A DNA stretch of 6,830 nucleotides from NCBI GenBank assembly GCA_020216965.1, contig JAIWOJ010000119.1, positions 1 to 6,830 of the forward strand, read 5' to 3'. The notes below the pieces were generated by a model. That model saw nothing but the letters and a program-made list of their open reading frames with translations, did no database searches and was not told the DNA's origin. Positions within the stretch are counted from its first letter, which is position 1, and every line of letters begins with the position of its first letter. The DNA comes from Prosthecobacter sp. GTDB lineage: Bacteria; Verrucomicrobiota; Verrucomicrobiia; Verrucomicrobiales; Verrucomicrobiaceae. The position numbers were made by a program, and so were the translations under genes. Shown here piece by piece: positions 1 to 6,830 of the stretch.

Positions 1-512
1 ACACAGTGCGCCTCACCTTCCAGGGCAGCGCGGGCCAGAGCTTCGGTGCCTTTGTGCCGAAAGGCGTCACGCTCATCGTCGAAGGCGTGGGCGACCACGG
101 CTGCGAATACATGACCGGCGGCCGCGTCGTCGTACTCGGCACCACGGGCCGTAACTTCGCCGCGGGCATGTCCGGCGGCATCGCCTATGTGCTTGATGAG
201 AAGGGCGACTTCGCCACCCGCTGCAACACCAGCATGAGTGACCTCTTTGCCCTAGAAGACAAAGAGGAAATCGAATCCCTCTACGAGCTCATCAAGCAGC
301 ACGCCGAGGCTACCAAGAGCCAGAAAGCCTTCAAAGTGCTCGCCCTCTGGGAGCAGAGCGTGAAGCAGTTCGTCAAAGTCCTGCCCCGCGACTACGCCCG
401 CGTGCTCAAAGCCCTCGACAAAGCCAAAGCCGATGGCCTCACCGGCGACGACGCCCTCATCGCCGCCTTTGAAAGCAACTCGAAGGACGCCGCGCGTGTG
501 GGAGGGGGGTAA
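1..512 (+). CDS. gltB: Glutamate synthase large (alpha) subunit, C-terminal part, 5' end outside window
   Basis: This is the end of the large subunit of NADPH-dependent glutamate synthase, a cytoplasmic enzyme that converts glutamine plus 2-oxoglutarate to two glutamates. The frame is open from base 3 (169 codons, stop TAA at 510-512). The GTG at base 6 is internal, not a start. Visible are the glycine-rich turns of the C-terminal GXGXG beta-helix ([32 protein letters not shown]), then the usual helical tail with [14 protein letters not shown] and [16 protein letters not shown]. The glutaminase, FMN and 3Fe-4S regions lie upstream. The odd point is that VTLIVEG (codons at about 66-86) is followed directly by [12 protein letters not shown]. 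In E. coli GltB, recalled from memory, about 69 residues separate the equivalent points, including a GDANDYxGKG turn and an AGERFxVRNSG turn. This looks like an in-frame internal deletion. Family identity is certain; whether the protein works is not. Confidence 0.95.
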   Translation, partial: TVRLTFQGSAGQSFGAFVPKGVTLIVEGVGDHGCEYMTGGRVVVLGTTGRNFAAGMSGGIAYVLDEKGDFATRCNTSMSDLFALEDKEEIESLYELIKQHAEATKSQKAFKVLALWEQSVKQFVKVLPRDYARVLKALDKAKADGLTGDDALIAAFESNSKDAARVGGG

Positions 513-528
513 GAACCCATAAAGATTG

Positions 529-565
529 GTCTGATCTATCCGATCCGACTGACCAGACTCTTTTT
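529..565 (+). terminator. Possible weak hairpin plus T-run in the gltB-gltD spacer
   Basis: A 5-bp stem GTCTG (529-533) / CAGAC (554-558) is followed by TC and five Ts (561-565). An alternative pairing GGTC (528-531) / GACC (551-554) overlaps it, and GATC (533-536) can pair with GATC (541-544). The same bases read as a degenerate 9-base tandem repeat (530-556, pattern NCYGAYCNN, three copies). The stem is short and the loop is 20 bases, so a strong terminator is unlikely. Partial attenuation between gltB and gltD is possible. It may equally be a decayed intergenic repeat. Confidence 0.22.
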
Positions 566-600
566 ATCCAAGATTATTTTTTTACCTCCACCGCTAGACT

Positions 601-2085
<1,485 letters not shown>

Positions 2086-2090
2086 GCCAA

Positions 2091-2146
2091 GATTCCGAAG
2101 TTCCCTGTGATGCGGACACTTTTTTGTCTGCTGGAACTTGGGAATC
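2091..2146. repeat. Nested imperfect inverted repeat between converging genes, possible bidirectional terminator
   Basis: The arms at 2091-2104 and 2133-2146 pair at 13 of 14 positions (one G-G mismatch at 2097/2140). Inside, 2112-2117 (GCGGAC) pairs with 2126-2131 (GTCTGC) with one G-T pair and an 8-base T-rich loop. The element starts 5 bases after the gltD stop and ends 16 bases before the stop of the minus-strand gene, so it would sit at the 3' end of both transcripts. No T-tract follows either arm, so it does not match a classical intrinsic terminator. It may act as a 3' stabilising stem or be a small palindromic repeat. Confidence 0.6.
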
Positions 2147-2162
2147 CAGGTGGAGTGATCGC

Positions 2163-2561
2163 TCACCAACTCGGCTGCCAGCCCGCATAGGCTGCGGAGG
2201 CGTAGCCCAGCTTGCAGGTATAGTGCAGGAATTGATCTTGGTGAAAGGTGGTTTTCCCACTGCACTTGGCCACATCGATCGCCCAGTGCAGCGTGAACTC
2301 GATCAAAGCGAGTAAGCATGAGCCGGTGATCACCCAGACAGAGCCCGCGTGCATGAGGCAGTGGGCCCCCATGCACCACAGCCAAATGTCCTGAGGACGT
2401 GCAGGATCTGCTAGTTTTTTCAAAAGCCGCCAGTTCTTGCCGGTGGCGATGTACTCCCCCTGGAGGGGAAAGTCCATGATGGCGTGTCCGATGGATAGCG
2501 CGAAGAATGCCTGGAAGGCAGCGAGGAACTGATGTGGGGGGATCTCCAGTAGTCCGGACAT
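2163..2561 (-). CDS. DUF3307-like small membrane protein, function unknown
   Basis: This 132-residue protein is of unknown function. The pattern resembles the DUF3307 family: a hydrophobic N-terminal helix (about 14-28), then DFPLQGEYIATGKN (30-43), a central AHCLMHAGSVWVITGSCLLALIEF membrane stretch (about 66-89), HWAIDVAKC (92-100), and DQFLHYTCKLGYA (109-121). The conserved-looking D, LQ, K, H-W-x2-D-x2-K and D-Q-x2-H positions are what I recall for that family; this is recognition from memory. I chose the ATG at 2561 because GGAGAGGAG lies about 10 bases upstream. The frame extends to a TTG at 2597, but that would place the good ribosome site inside the gene. It follows the secretion operon by 79 bases on the same strand without a convincing terminator between, so it could be co-transcribed. 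No functional link to secretion is shown. Confidence 0.7.
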   Translation of the reverse strand: MSGLLEIPPHQFLAAFQAFFALSIGHAIMDFPLQGEYIATGKNWRLLKKLADPARPQDIWLWCMGAHCLMHAGSVWVITGSCLLALIEFTLHWAIDVAKCSGKTTFHQDQFLHYTCKLGYASAAYAGWQPSW

Positions 2562-2570
2562 GCGCGGCAA
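2562..2570 (-). promoter_or_regulatory. Start-deciding ribosome-binding region of the DUF3307-like gene (spacer)
   Basis: Read on the minus strand, GAGAGGAG ends about 10 bases before the ATG at 2561. The marked bases are the spacer, and the purine-rich core covers about 2572-2579. It is one of only two clear Shine-Dalgarno-like sites in the window, and it decides the ATG over the upstream TTG at 2597. Confidence 0.45.
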
Positions 2571-2640
2571 ACTCCTCTCCCGCAGGAAAGCTGGCAACCT
2601 GAAAATCAGTCGTTCGTGAACTCAGCGTCTGCGGCTGGAC

Positions 2641-3192
2641 TCAGGGGGGAGGCAGCGGCACATCCTGGGCCGCCGTCGGGATGGCTGGGGCTGGCAGTGG
2701 GGGTGGTGCTGCGGGCGGGGGTAGCAGCGGTGTCGCGGCTGGAGCATGGGCGGGCTGCGCGGCGCGCACTTGAGGTTCTGGGGCGGGCTCAGCCGCAGGG
2801 GTCTCTGCCTGGCTGACCCAACCTGCGACGTCACCTTTTTGCAGTTGCACGCGAGTTTTGTCAGGAGTGGCACCAGGCTGCACCTTGCGGATCTTGATGC
2901 CTTGCTCGTTTTCCCGCCCGATCCTTGCTTCCGTGAACTGAGAGGTGCTGCGGTCAACGAGGATGGCGACGAACTGCCCATCCAGCTCATAGGTGCCTGC
3001 GAGGCTGAGACTATCTGTGAAAAGGGGGCCCGCCGGGGCATCGGGGGAGGGTAGATCCTTGGTCGTAAAGATCGACCGCTCCCAGAGTGCGGCGTAATGT
3101 TGCAAGGGCGGGAGAGGTACGGGTGGCTCTTCGGCCACGAGATGAATCTGGCCTAGTAGCAGCAGGCAGAGAATGCGGGAAGATGAGCTCAT
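2641..3192 (-). CDS. GspC/PilP-like periplasmic assembly protein with proline-rich tail
   Basis: This 183-residue protein is the last gene of the secretion operon. It begins with a secretion signal (MSSSSRILCLLLLGQIHLVA, likely cut near residues 20-21). A compact domain at about 33-127 starts with YAALWERSIFTTKDLP and continues with SLAGTYELDGQFVAILVDR, then IRKVQPG, VQLQKGD and VAGWV. The W-x-x-x-I-F entry followed by short beta-strands and a K-x-G-D turn resembles the HR domain of GspC or the core of PilP, which link the inner-membrane platform to the secretin. The last 50 residues (about 132-183) are almost only P and A and should be disordered. There is no membrane anchor apart from the signal, unlike classical GspC, so PilP is the closer analogue, though I see no lipobox cysteine. 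The start ATG overlaps the previous stop (ATGA, 3189-3192). Assignment rests on context and weak motif likeness. Confidence 0.55.
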   Translation of the reverse strand: MSSSSRILCLLLLGQIHLVAEEPPVPLPPLQHYAALWERSIFTTKDLPSPDAPAGPLFTDSLSLAGTYELDGQFVAILVDRSTSQFTEARIGRENEQGIKIRKVQPGATPDKTRVQLQKGDVAGWVSQAETPAAEPAPEPQVRAAQPAHAPAATPLLPPPAAPPPLPAPAIPTAAQDVPLPPP

Positions 3193-3776
3193 GGCGGGCT
3201 GACTCTCGAGAGCTTGGTGGGTGATTTTTCGCGGTAAAACTGGGTGATCTCGGCCTCAATGTTCACCGTCTTGCCCTCCCCGGCCGGGGTTATCTGGAGG
3301 CGGGTGATGCCCAGGAAACCTCCAGGTGATTGTAGGGCGTGCATCCAGGCAAAAACCTCCTTTTCACGAACTTTGGCCAGGACGACCCTGACGGTGGCTT
3401 GGTCAAAGTAGCCGCCCGTCTCTTCCATGGGTAATCCGTCCGGCCCCACGGGGCGTGTTGCCTCCAGAAACTGACGGTCTGTAAAGCTGATGGAGAGGCG
3501 ATCTGCTTCTTTTTGCACGGTCTCTAGCAACCGATTGGCAGCCTCCTGACGGGAGGTGAAGGAGGGCACATGCTCCTCCAGCCAGGCGTGTCTCCGCTGC
3601 CATTCACTGCCCTGGGCGATGGCATCGTGCATGTCCAGGATGCGGGTGCGCAGCCCCTCATTTTCCTCAAGAAGGTCCAGATAGTGGCGGATCGCCGTGG
3701 CCATCGCCCCCCCGCCGACGATGAGGAGGAATAGGGCAGCGAAGACGCCAAGGAGGATTTTTTCACTGCGCTTCAT
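3189..3776 (-). CDS. GspM/PilO-like inner-membrane assembly platform protein
   Basis: This 195-residue bitopic protein has a short cytoplasmic head (MKRSEK), one membrane helix (about 7-29, ILLGVFAALFLLIVGGGAMA), a charged coiled-coil-like stretch (about 34-95, starting DLLEENEGLRTRI), and a periplasmic alpha/beta domain (about 125-183) with VRVVLAKVREKEVFAWMHALQ and GITRLQITPAG. That layout is the one shared by GspM and PilO, which pair with GspL or PilN to form the platform under the pseudopilus. The C-terminal domain looks like the ferredoxin-like fold of the family, including a short helix before LGITRLQI. The start is well supported: minus-strand AAAGGAGAG stands about 8 bases before the ATG at 3776, and the ATG overlaps the preceding stop by four bases (ATGA). 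Sequence likeness alone does not separate GspM from PilO. Confidence 0.68.
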   Translation of the reverse strand: MKRSEKILLGVFAALFLLIVGGGAMATAIRHYLDLLEENEGLRTRILDMHDAIAQGSEWQRRHAWLEEHVPSFTSRQEAANRLLETVQKEADRLSISFTDRQFLEATRPVGPDGLPMEETGGYFDQATVRVVLAKVREKEVFAWMHALQSPGGFLGITRLQITPAGEGKTVNIEAEITQFYREKSPTKLSRVSPP

Positions 3777-4993
3777 GGCTGCCGCTCTCCTTTCACTTCA
3801 AAAGTCGCGCTGTTGTCGCTGGCGATCTGAGGATCGGGCGTGTCAAAGGTATAAGCCGCCAGTTCATCCACGGCCTTGATCTCCTGGGTGAACTGCAGAG
3901 CCTGGGAAACATGGGCTGTGCGCCCCCTCAAGGCCAGGCTGCCTGGGGTCCATTCAAAGCTGGTCATGGCCACTTCGGTGCTGGCTGCTGGCTTCATCAC
4001 ATCCAGCAGCACCTGCATGGGGCCTGTGCTAGGGTCCACGGCGGGTGCGGCCTCCAGCCAAGCTTTCTTTTGATCCAGCACCTGAGAGGCGCGTGGGGTC
4101 AGTGCGGCGACTTTGTCCCGCAGCAGGTCGCGCTCACGCGTGGCCGTGGTGATGAGCACCATCATCACAGCAAGGCAGGCCGCCAGGGCCAGACCGATGC
4201 TCAAAGCCGTCACGCGGGTGCGCGCCCGTGCCTGCTCACGCAGCCGCGCACTGAGAACCTCTGGCGGCAGGAGCGTGGAATGCGCCATGGGGTTCAGGCA
4301 AGGAGGCGGCAGGCTCTCGCGGTGGGCCGGGAGGCCGGTCATGCGCTCGACCTGGGCTAAATCCCCCTCCTCCTCCATCCATAAAACGATGCCCTTGATG
4401 CTGCCGAGCACACGCTGAAAGCCGAGCTGGACGCAGAGGTGATTTACCTCAGCGAGCGCGCCTTCATCCAGGTAGCGGGCGCTGAGGGGGCTGGCATAGA
4501 CGATGTGAGGGCCGTGGGTGATCGTGACCGTGAGGCGGCCTAGCTCTCGCTGCAGGATGATGCTATCGGCAGGGAGGGGGCGGCATTGGGCTGCAAGGCA
4601 TACCACTTCCGGCAGCCGCAGCATGTCCCATAGCGGAGCAGGTTGCTCTTTCAGGGCAAGGATAGTCACAAGCTGCGCGCTCTCTTTTTCCTCAATGGGC
4701 AAGACCTGAAGGCCATGCTCAGGGTCTGCCACGCGCACGCCCATGCGCTCTAGGTGCAGCAGAGCCATGTCCCGCAGGTGCTCAGGCCGACCATGAAGCC
4801 AAGCAGGTAGTACCCAGACGTGGCTGGCGGGTAGCGCAAGCACACGCCGATGCGGCTCCTTGCCAAAAAGACCGGCGCTTTGGCCGAACTCCTTGGCTAG
4901 ATTCAGGGCGCTGCCATCCTGGCCTGTCCAGCGGGTCCATCCCTCTGGGCCGGGCAGGAGGAGGTCATGGGTGGATTTGCGGTTACGGGCCAT
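3773..4993 (-). CDS. GspL-like assembly protein (PilM/PilN-like halves in one chain)
   Basis: This 406-residue protein has a cytoplasmic N-terminal part (about 1-255), one membrane helix (about 261-284, VTALSIGLALAACLAVMMVL), a coiled-coil stretch (about 285-315) and a small periplasmic domain (about 325-402). The domain has LLDVMKPAASTEVAMTSFEW, GSLALRGRTA and VSQALQFTQEI. The periplasmic part reads like PilN and the GspL C-terminus. The N-terminal part has RVLALPASHVWVLPAWL and RYLDEGALAEVNHLCVQLGF, compatible with a degenerate actin-like fold, but I see no clear phosphate-binding loops. GspL recruits the secretion ATPase to the platform. I chose the ATG at 4993; the frame is open further upstream (to an ATG at 5071), but that would overlap gspK by 89 bases. 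With the chosen start the overlap is 11 bases and translation is probably coupled. No Shine-Dalgarno site is visible, only a C8 tract four bases from the ATG. Confidence 0.7.
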   Translation of the reverse strand: MARNRKSTHDLLLPGPEGWTRWTGQDGSALNLAKEFGQSAGLFGKEPHRRVLALPASHVWVLPAWLHGRPEHLRDMALLHLERMGVRVADPEHGLQVLPIEEKESAQLVTILALKEQPAPLWDMLRLPEVVCLAAQCRPLPADSIILQRELGRLTVTITHGPHIVYASPLSARYLDEGALAEVNHLCVQLGFQRVLGSIKGIVLWMEEEGDLAQVERMTGLPAHRESLPPPCLNPMAHSTLLPPEVLSARLREQARARTRVTALSIGLALAACLAVMMVLITTATRERDLLRDKVAALTPRASQVLDQKKAWLEAAPAVDPSTGPMQVLLDVMKPAASTEVAMTSFEWTPGSLALRGRTAHVSQALQFTQEIKAVDELAAYTFDTPDPQIASDNSATFEVKGERQP

Positions 4994-5918
4994 GGTGGGG
5001 GGGGAGCTCGCCGCGCCAGACGGCCTTTTGGTTTTGCACGATGAGGACGAGACGGCGACGCACATCGCCAAAGTATCCGGTGCTTTCCAGGCGCTTGATG
5101 GGGCCGCGAAATTGGAGCCAGCGCGTGAGGATCTCCACGGTCTGTGGCTGATACACGCCGAGCAACTGAGCTACCTGCACGGGGCTGGAGAGCCGATTGT
5201 CATCTCTTGTGCGTAGCACGCCGTCCTTTCCCGCGCGCAGGCTTAGCAGGGGCGTTAACCGTTCACGCGGCACGTTGGCGATGAGGGCGATGAGCTCTGG
5301 GCGCGCCTCGTTCACATCCACGCGGCCATCCCCCAGCACGGTGAACCAGTCCCGCCAGTCTGGGCGCGCTTGGTTCACCTGCTCCATGCCACGCACGAGC
5401 AGCATTTCCTCCACCTCGCGGAAGGGGCGGTTGTAAGGCAGGCCGTCCAGACCCGCTTTTTGGTAGTCGCGCCTCTCCGCGCCGTTAAGCCGCGTTTTGT
5501 CATCCTCATCCACCCAATCGCGCAGAGCATCGAGGAGGGCAGTGCTGAACTCTGGTTTCATGCCCCAGTATGCAAAAAGACGCGGCAGGAGCACTTGATC
5601 CCCCTGGGTCAGCAGGACGTTGATGTTCAGCCGCGCCTCTTCGGTGGTCAGGCGCACATCGTAGCCGCCGCCTTCGGGAGATTGGTAGTGCAGCAGCGGG
5701 TCATCCATCTGTATCACTGGGTGCCGTCCCACCTCCAGCCCCATCTGGGCCAGCCGCATGGCATAGGTGCGGCTACGCAGTTCGCGTGTGCTGCGGGCAT
5801 CCGCATCCAGGGCCTTGGCACCCGCCAGGAGCACCATGCCCATGACCGCGATCATCCAAAACACCGCAATGAGCGCGGAGCCCTGGCGGCGTGGTGCATG
5901 GATGGACGGCAAGCGCAT
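4983..5918 (-). CDS. gspK: T2SS minor pseudopilin GspK-like
   Basis: This 311-residue minor pseudopilin would sit at the pseudopilus tip. The N-terminus is a prepilin-type leader with RRQG (10-13), followed by SALIAVFWMIAVMGMVLLAG, so cleavage by prepilin peptidase after G13 is expected. There is no glutamate at mature position 5, which is a known trait of GspK. The large soluble domain carries family landmarks: EARLNINVLL (94-103), LLDALRDWVDEDDKTRLNGAE (about 128-148) matching the family's W-x-D-x-D-D ... G-A-E, then DYQKAGLDGLPYNRPF, EVEEMLLVRGM (168-178), and RVDVNEARPELIALI (199-213). Length is normal for the family. It starts 12 bases after the gspJ stop without a recognisable ribosome site, so coupling with gspJ is likely. 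The 3' end holds eight consecutive C on its coding strand and overlaps the next gene by 11 bases. Confidence 0.9.
   Translation of the reverse strand: MRLPSIHAPRRQGSALIAVFWMIAVMGMVLLAGAKALDADARSTRELRSRTYAMRLAQMGLEVGRHPVIQMDDPLLHYQSPEGGGYDVRLTTEEARLNINVLLTQGDQVLLPRLFAYWGMKPEFSTALLDALRDWVDEDDKTRLNGAERRDYQKAGLDGLPYNRPFREVEEMLLVRGMEQVNQARPDWRDWFTVLGDGRVDVNEARPELIALIANVPRERLTPLLSLRAGKDGVLRTRDDNRLSSPVQVAQLLGVYQPQTVEILTRWLQFRGPIKRLESTGYFGDVRRRLVLIVQNQKAVWRGELPPHHGP
4997..5004. repeat. G8/C8 homopolymer at the gspK end
   Basis: Eight identical bases (C on the coding strand) lie in the last codons of gspK, four bases before the ATG of the GspL-like gene. Tracts of this length can slip. A slip of the right sign would remove the gspK stop and join its frame to the downstream gene. 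No repeat unit other than the single base is involved. Confidence 0.9.
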
Positions 5919-5930
5919 GATGGGATGGGG

Positions 5931-6662
5931 TCAGGCAGAGGGCGGGGCAGCGGGCTGCCCGGCGGTGCTGGGGGCGAGGTCGTTGGCGATCCAATAGGTG
6001 AAATGGTGTTCACGCGGATCCTTGAGGAACTGAAAATGCAGCCGCATGAAAAGTGGGGGCGCGGGCTGCTTGTCGGGATTCCAATTGCTGAACCAGCGCT
6101 GCTTTTCTGCATCATAAAACTCCCAACGGAAGTCCTTCAATCCACGCAAGAGCGGCAGCTCCGCGATCTGGGCGTAGGCATCTAGAGCATTCGGCTTTTC
6201 CAGCCGCTTCAGATGACGCACCATGAGCTGGAGGCTGCCTGCCTCCTCCCCACGGGTGATGGCAAACTCGACCGCATCGGCCAAGCGCACGCGGCTAGAC
6301 CACACAAAAGGCGGAGGTGCGCCTTCGATCAAAAGCCTGCCTGCTGCGCCCCGGCGCACTTTTTCTAGCCCACAACTGAGGCGGGCTCCAGGGGGGAGGG
6401 TCTCTAGGTAGCTACGCCAAGCGGTGGTAAAATGGGTCAGGCGCGTCTCTGAGAGGCGCGCTTGGTTCATGGAAAGCCCCAGTTGAAGGGCACCGTTGGC
6501 GATGCTGTACACGCCACCGATCAGGAGCCCGATCAGGCCCATGGCGAGGATGACCTCGATCAAGGTGAAGCCCGATGGATGAGCTGCGATGCGTGATTTT
6601 TGATTTAGGCTGAACCTCAGCCCGAATCTGCAAGATCTAGGGGCTCGTGGGTGCATACACAT
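5931..6662 (-). CDS. gspJ: T2SS minor pseudopilin GspJ-like
   Basis: This 243-residue protein has a classical prepilin motif G31-FTLIEVILAMGLIGLLIGG. Cleavage is expected after G31, and the glutamate at mature position 5 (E36) is present. The hydrophobic helix (32-58) is followed by a soluble domain with a late aromatic stretch GLKDFRWEFYD (174-184) and RWFSNW (189-194), then PPLFMRLHFQF (202-212). This pattern is typical of GspJ, which caps the pseudopilus with GspI and GspK. Context agrees, since gspK follows after 12 bases. The leader of about 31 residues is long for the family. ATGs at 6662 and 6656 are both possible and no later ATG precedes the motif. GAGAAGGGA lies about 12 bases before the first. 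Either start overlaps the preceding gene (26 or 20 bases). The tail ends in a P/A-rich stretch. Confidence 0.87.
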   Translation of the reverse strand: MCMHPRAPRSCRFGLRFSLNQKSRIAAHPSGFTLIEVILAMGLIGLLIGGVYSIANGALQLGLSMNQARLSETRLTHFTTAWRSYLETLPPGARLSCGLEKVRRGAAGRLLIEGAPPPFVWSSRVRLADAVEFAITRGEEAGSLQLMVRHLKRLEKPNALDAYAQIAELPLLRGLKDFRWEFYDAEKQRWFSNWNPDKQPAPPLFMRLHFQFLKDPREHHFTYWIANDLAPSTAGQPAAPPSA

Positions 6663-6830
6663 AGGTTTCCATTTCCCTTCTCAGGCTGGGTTTGCCGCTG
6701 CCTTCAGCCAGCCAGGCTTCTGCGCGGATGTGGAACATTTTTTCTAACTCCACCTTATCCTGGGTAAAGAGGCGCACTTTCTCAGTGCTGGCAGCGGCGT
6801 CGATGCCATCGCTGGTCTCCGCAAAGCTGA
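6637..6830 (-). CDS. Probable pseudopilin or related secretion protein, C-terminal part (5' end outside window)
   Basis: The last 63 or so codons of a gene enter from the right edge and end at TAG (6637-6639). Visible features are EKVRLFTQDKVELEKMF, HIRAEAWLAEGSGKPSLRRE and METYVYAP. No domain is diagnostic on its own. The position directly before gspJ, with an overlapping end, is where gspI usually lies (order H-I-J-K), so a GspI-type minor pseudopilin is the first guess. A different prepilin-like gene is possible because the N-terminal motif is not in the window. The frame uses codons like its neighbours and has no internal stop from base 6828 down. Confidence 0.5.
   Translation of the reverse strand, partial: SFAETSDGIDAAASTEKVRLFTQDKVELEKMFHIRAEAWLAEGSGKPSLRREMETYVYAPTSP

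Noticed and set aside
6..8. GTG at base 6 as a gene start for the first reading frame
   Set aside because: The frame is open to the window edge and the residues are the middle of the GltB C-terminal domain, so the gene begins upstream of the window.
2562..2640. Terminator or promoter between the secretion operon and the DUF3307-like gene
   Set aside because: Only a tiny palindrome (GTTCGTGAAC) and a short CTGA/TCAG stem are visible. There is no T-tract and no convincing -35/-10 pair.
2641..3055. Plus-strand G/C-rich frames opposite the proline-rich tail
   Set aside because: They are explained as the complement of P/A codons in the minus-strand gene. The minus-strand frame has a signal peptide and operon overlap that support it.
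4994..5071. Upstream extension of the GspL-like gene to the ATG at 5071
   Set aside because: The extra 26 residues are S/C/K/P-rich out-of-frame gspK sequence, and the overlap would be 89 bases. The ATG at 4993 gives a normal short overlap.
5370..6185. Open frame (271 codons) on the plus strand across gspK and gspJ
   Set aside because: It is antisense to two genes with clear pseudopilin motifs. It crosses their junction, is rich in H/Q/R as shadow frames are, and has no domain signal.

Overview
The window looks like chromosomal DNA from a GC-rich Gram-negative bacterium. A Verrucomicrobia-type organism (Prosthecobacter/Verrucomicrobium-like) is my best guess. This rests on the style of the glutamate synthase proteins and on the divergent type II secretion (T2SS) proteins, and it is an inference, not a database match. 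I see no tRNA, rRNA, CRISPR array, transposase or phage gene.

Left part (1-2085, + strand): the 3' end of gltB, an 88-base spacer, then a complete gltD. Together they encode NADPH-dependent glutamate synthase (GOGAT), which makes glutamate from glutamine and 2-oxoglutarate. The gltB fragment has an unexpected feature. Its C-terminal GXGXG beta-helix domain runs straight from the [10 protein letters not shown] turn into the [12 protein letters not shown] turn. About 65-70 residues that GltB proteins normally carry between these points are absent, yet the frame stays open.

Middle (2086-2640): gltD converges with a small minus-strand gene for a DUF3307-like membrane protein. A nested imperfect inverted repeat lies between the two stop codons.

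Right part (2641-6830, - strand): a tightly packed, partly overlapping run of type II secretion / type IV pilus-like assembly genes. In transcription order it reads: a probable pseudopilin (cut by the window edge), GspJ-like pseudopilin, GspK-like pseudopilin, a GspL-like protein (PilM/PilN-like halves joined by one membrane segment), a GspM/PilO-like protein, and a GspC/PilP-like periplasmic protein with a proline-rich tail. Junctions are an overlap, a 12-base gap, an 11-base overlap and two 4-base ATGA overlaps, so this is almost certainly one operon. The products would form the pseudopilus tip and the inner-membrane assembly platform. The secretin, ATPase, polytopic membrane protein and major pseudopilin genes are not in the window. 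They are not immediately downstream either, because the glutamate synthase genes close that side.
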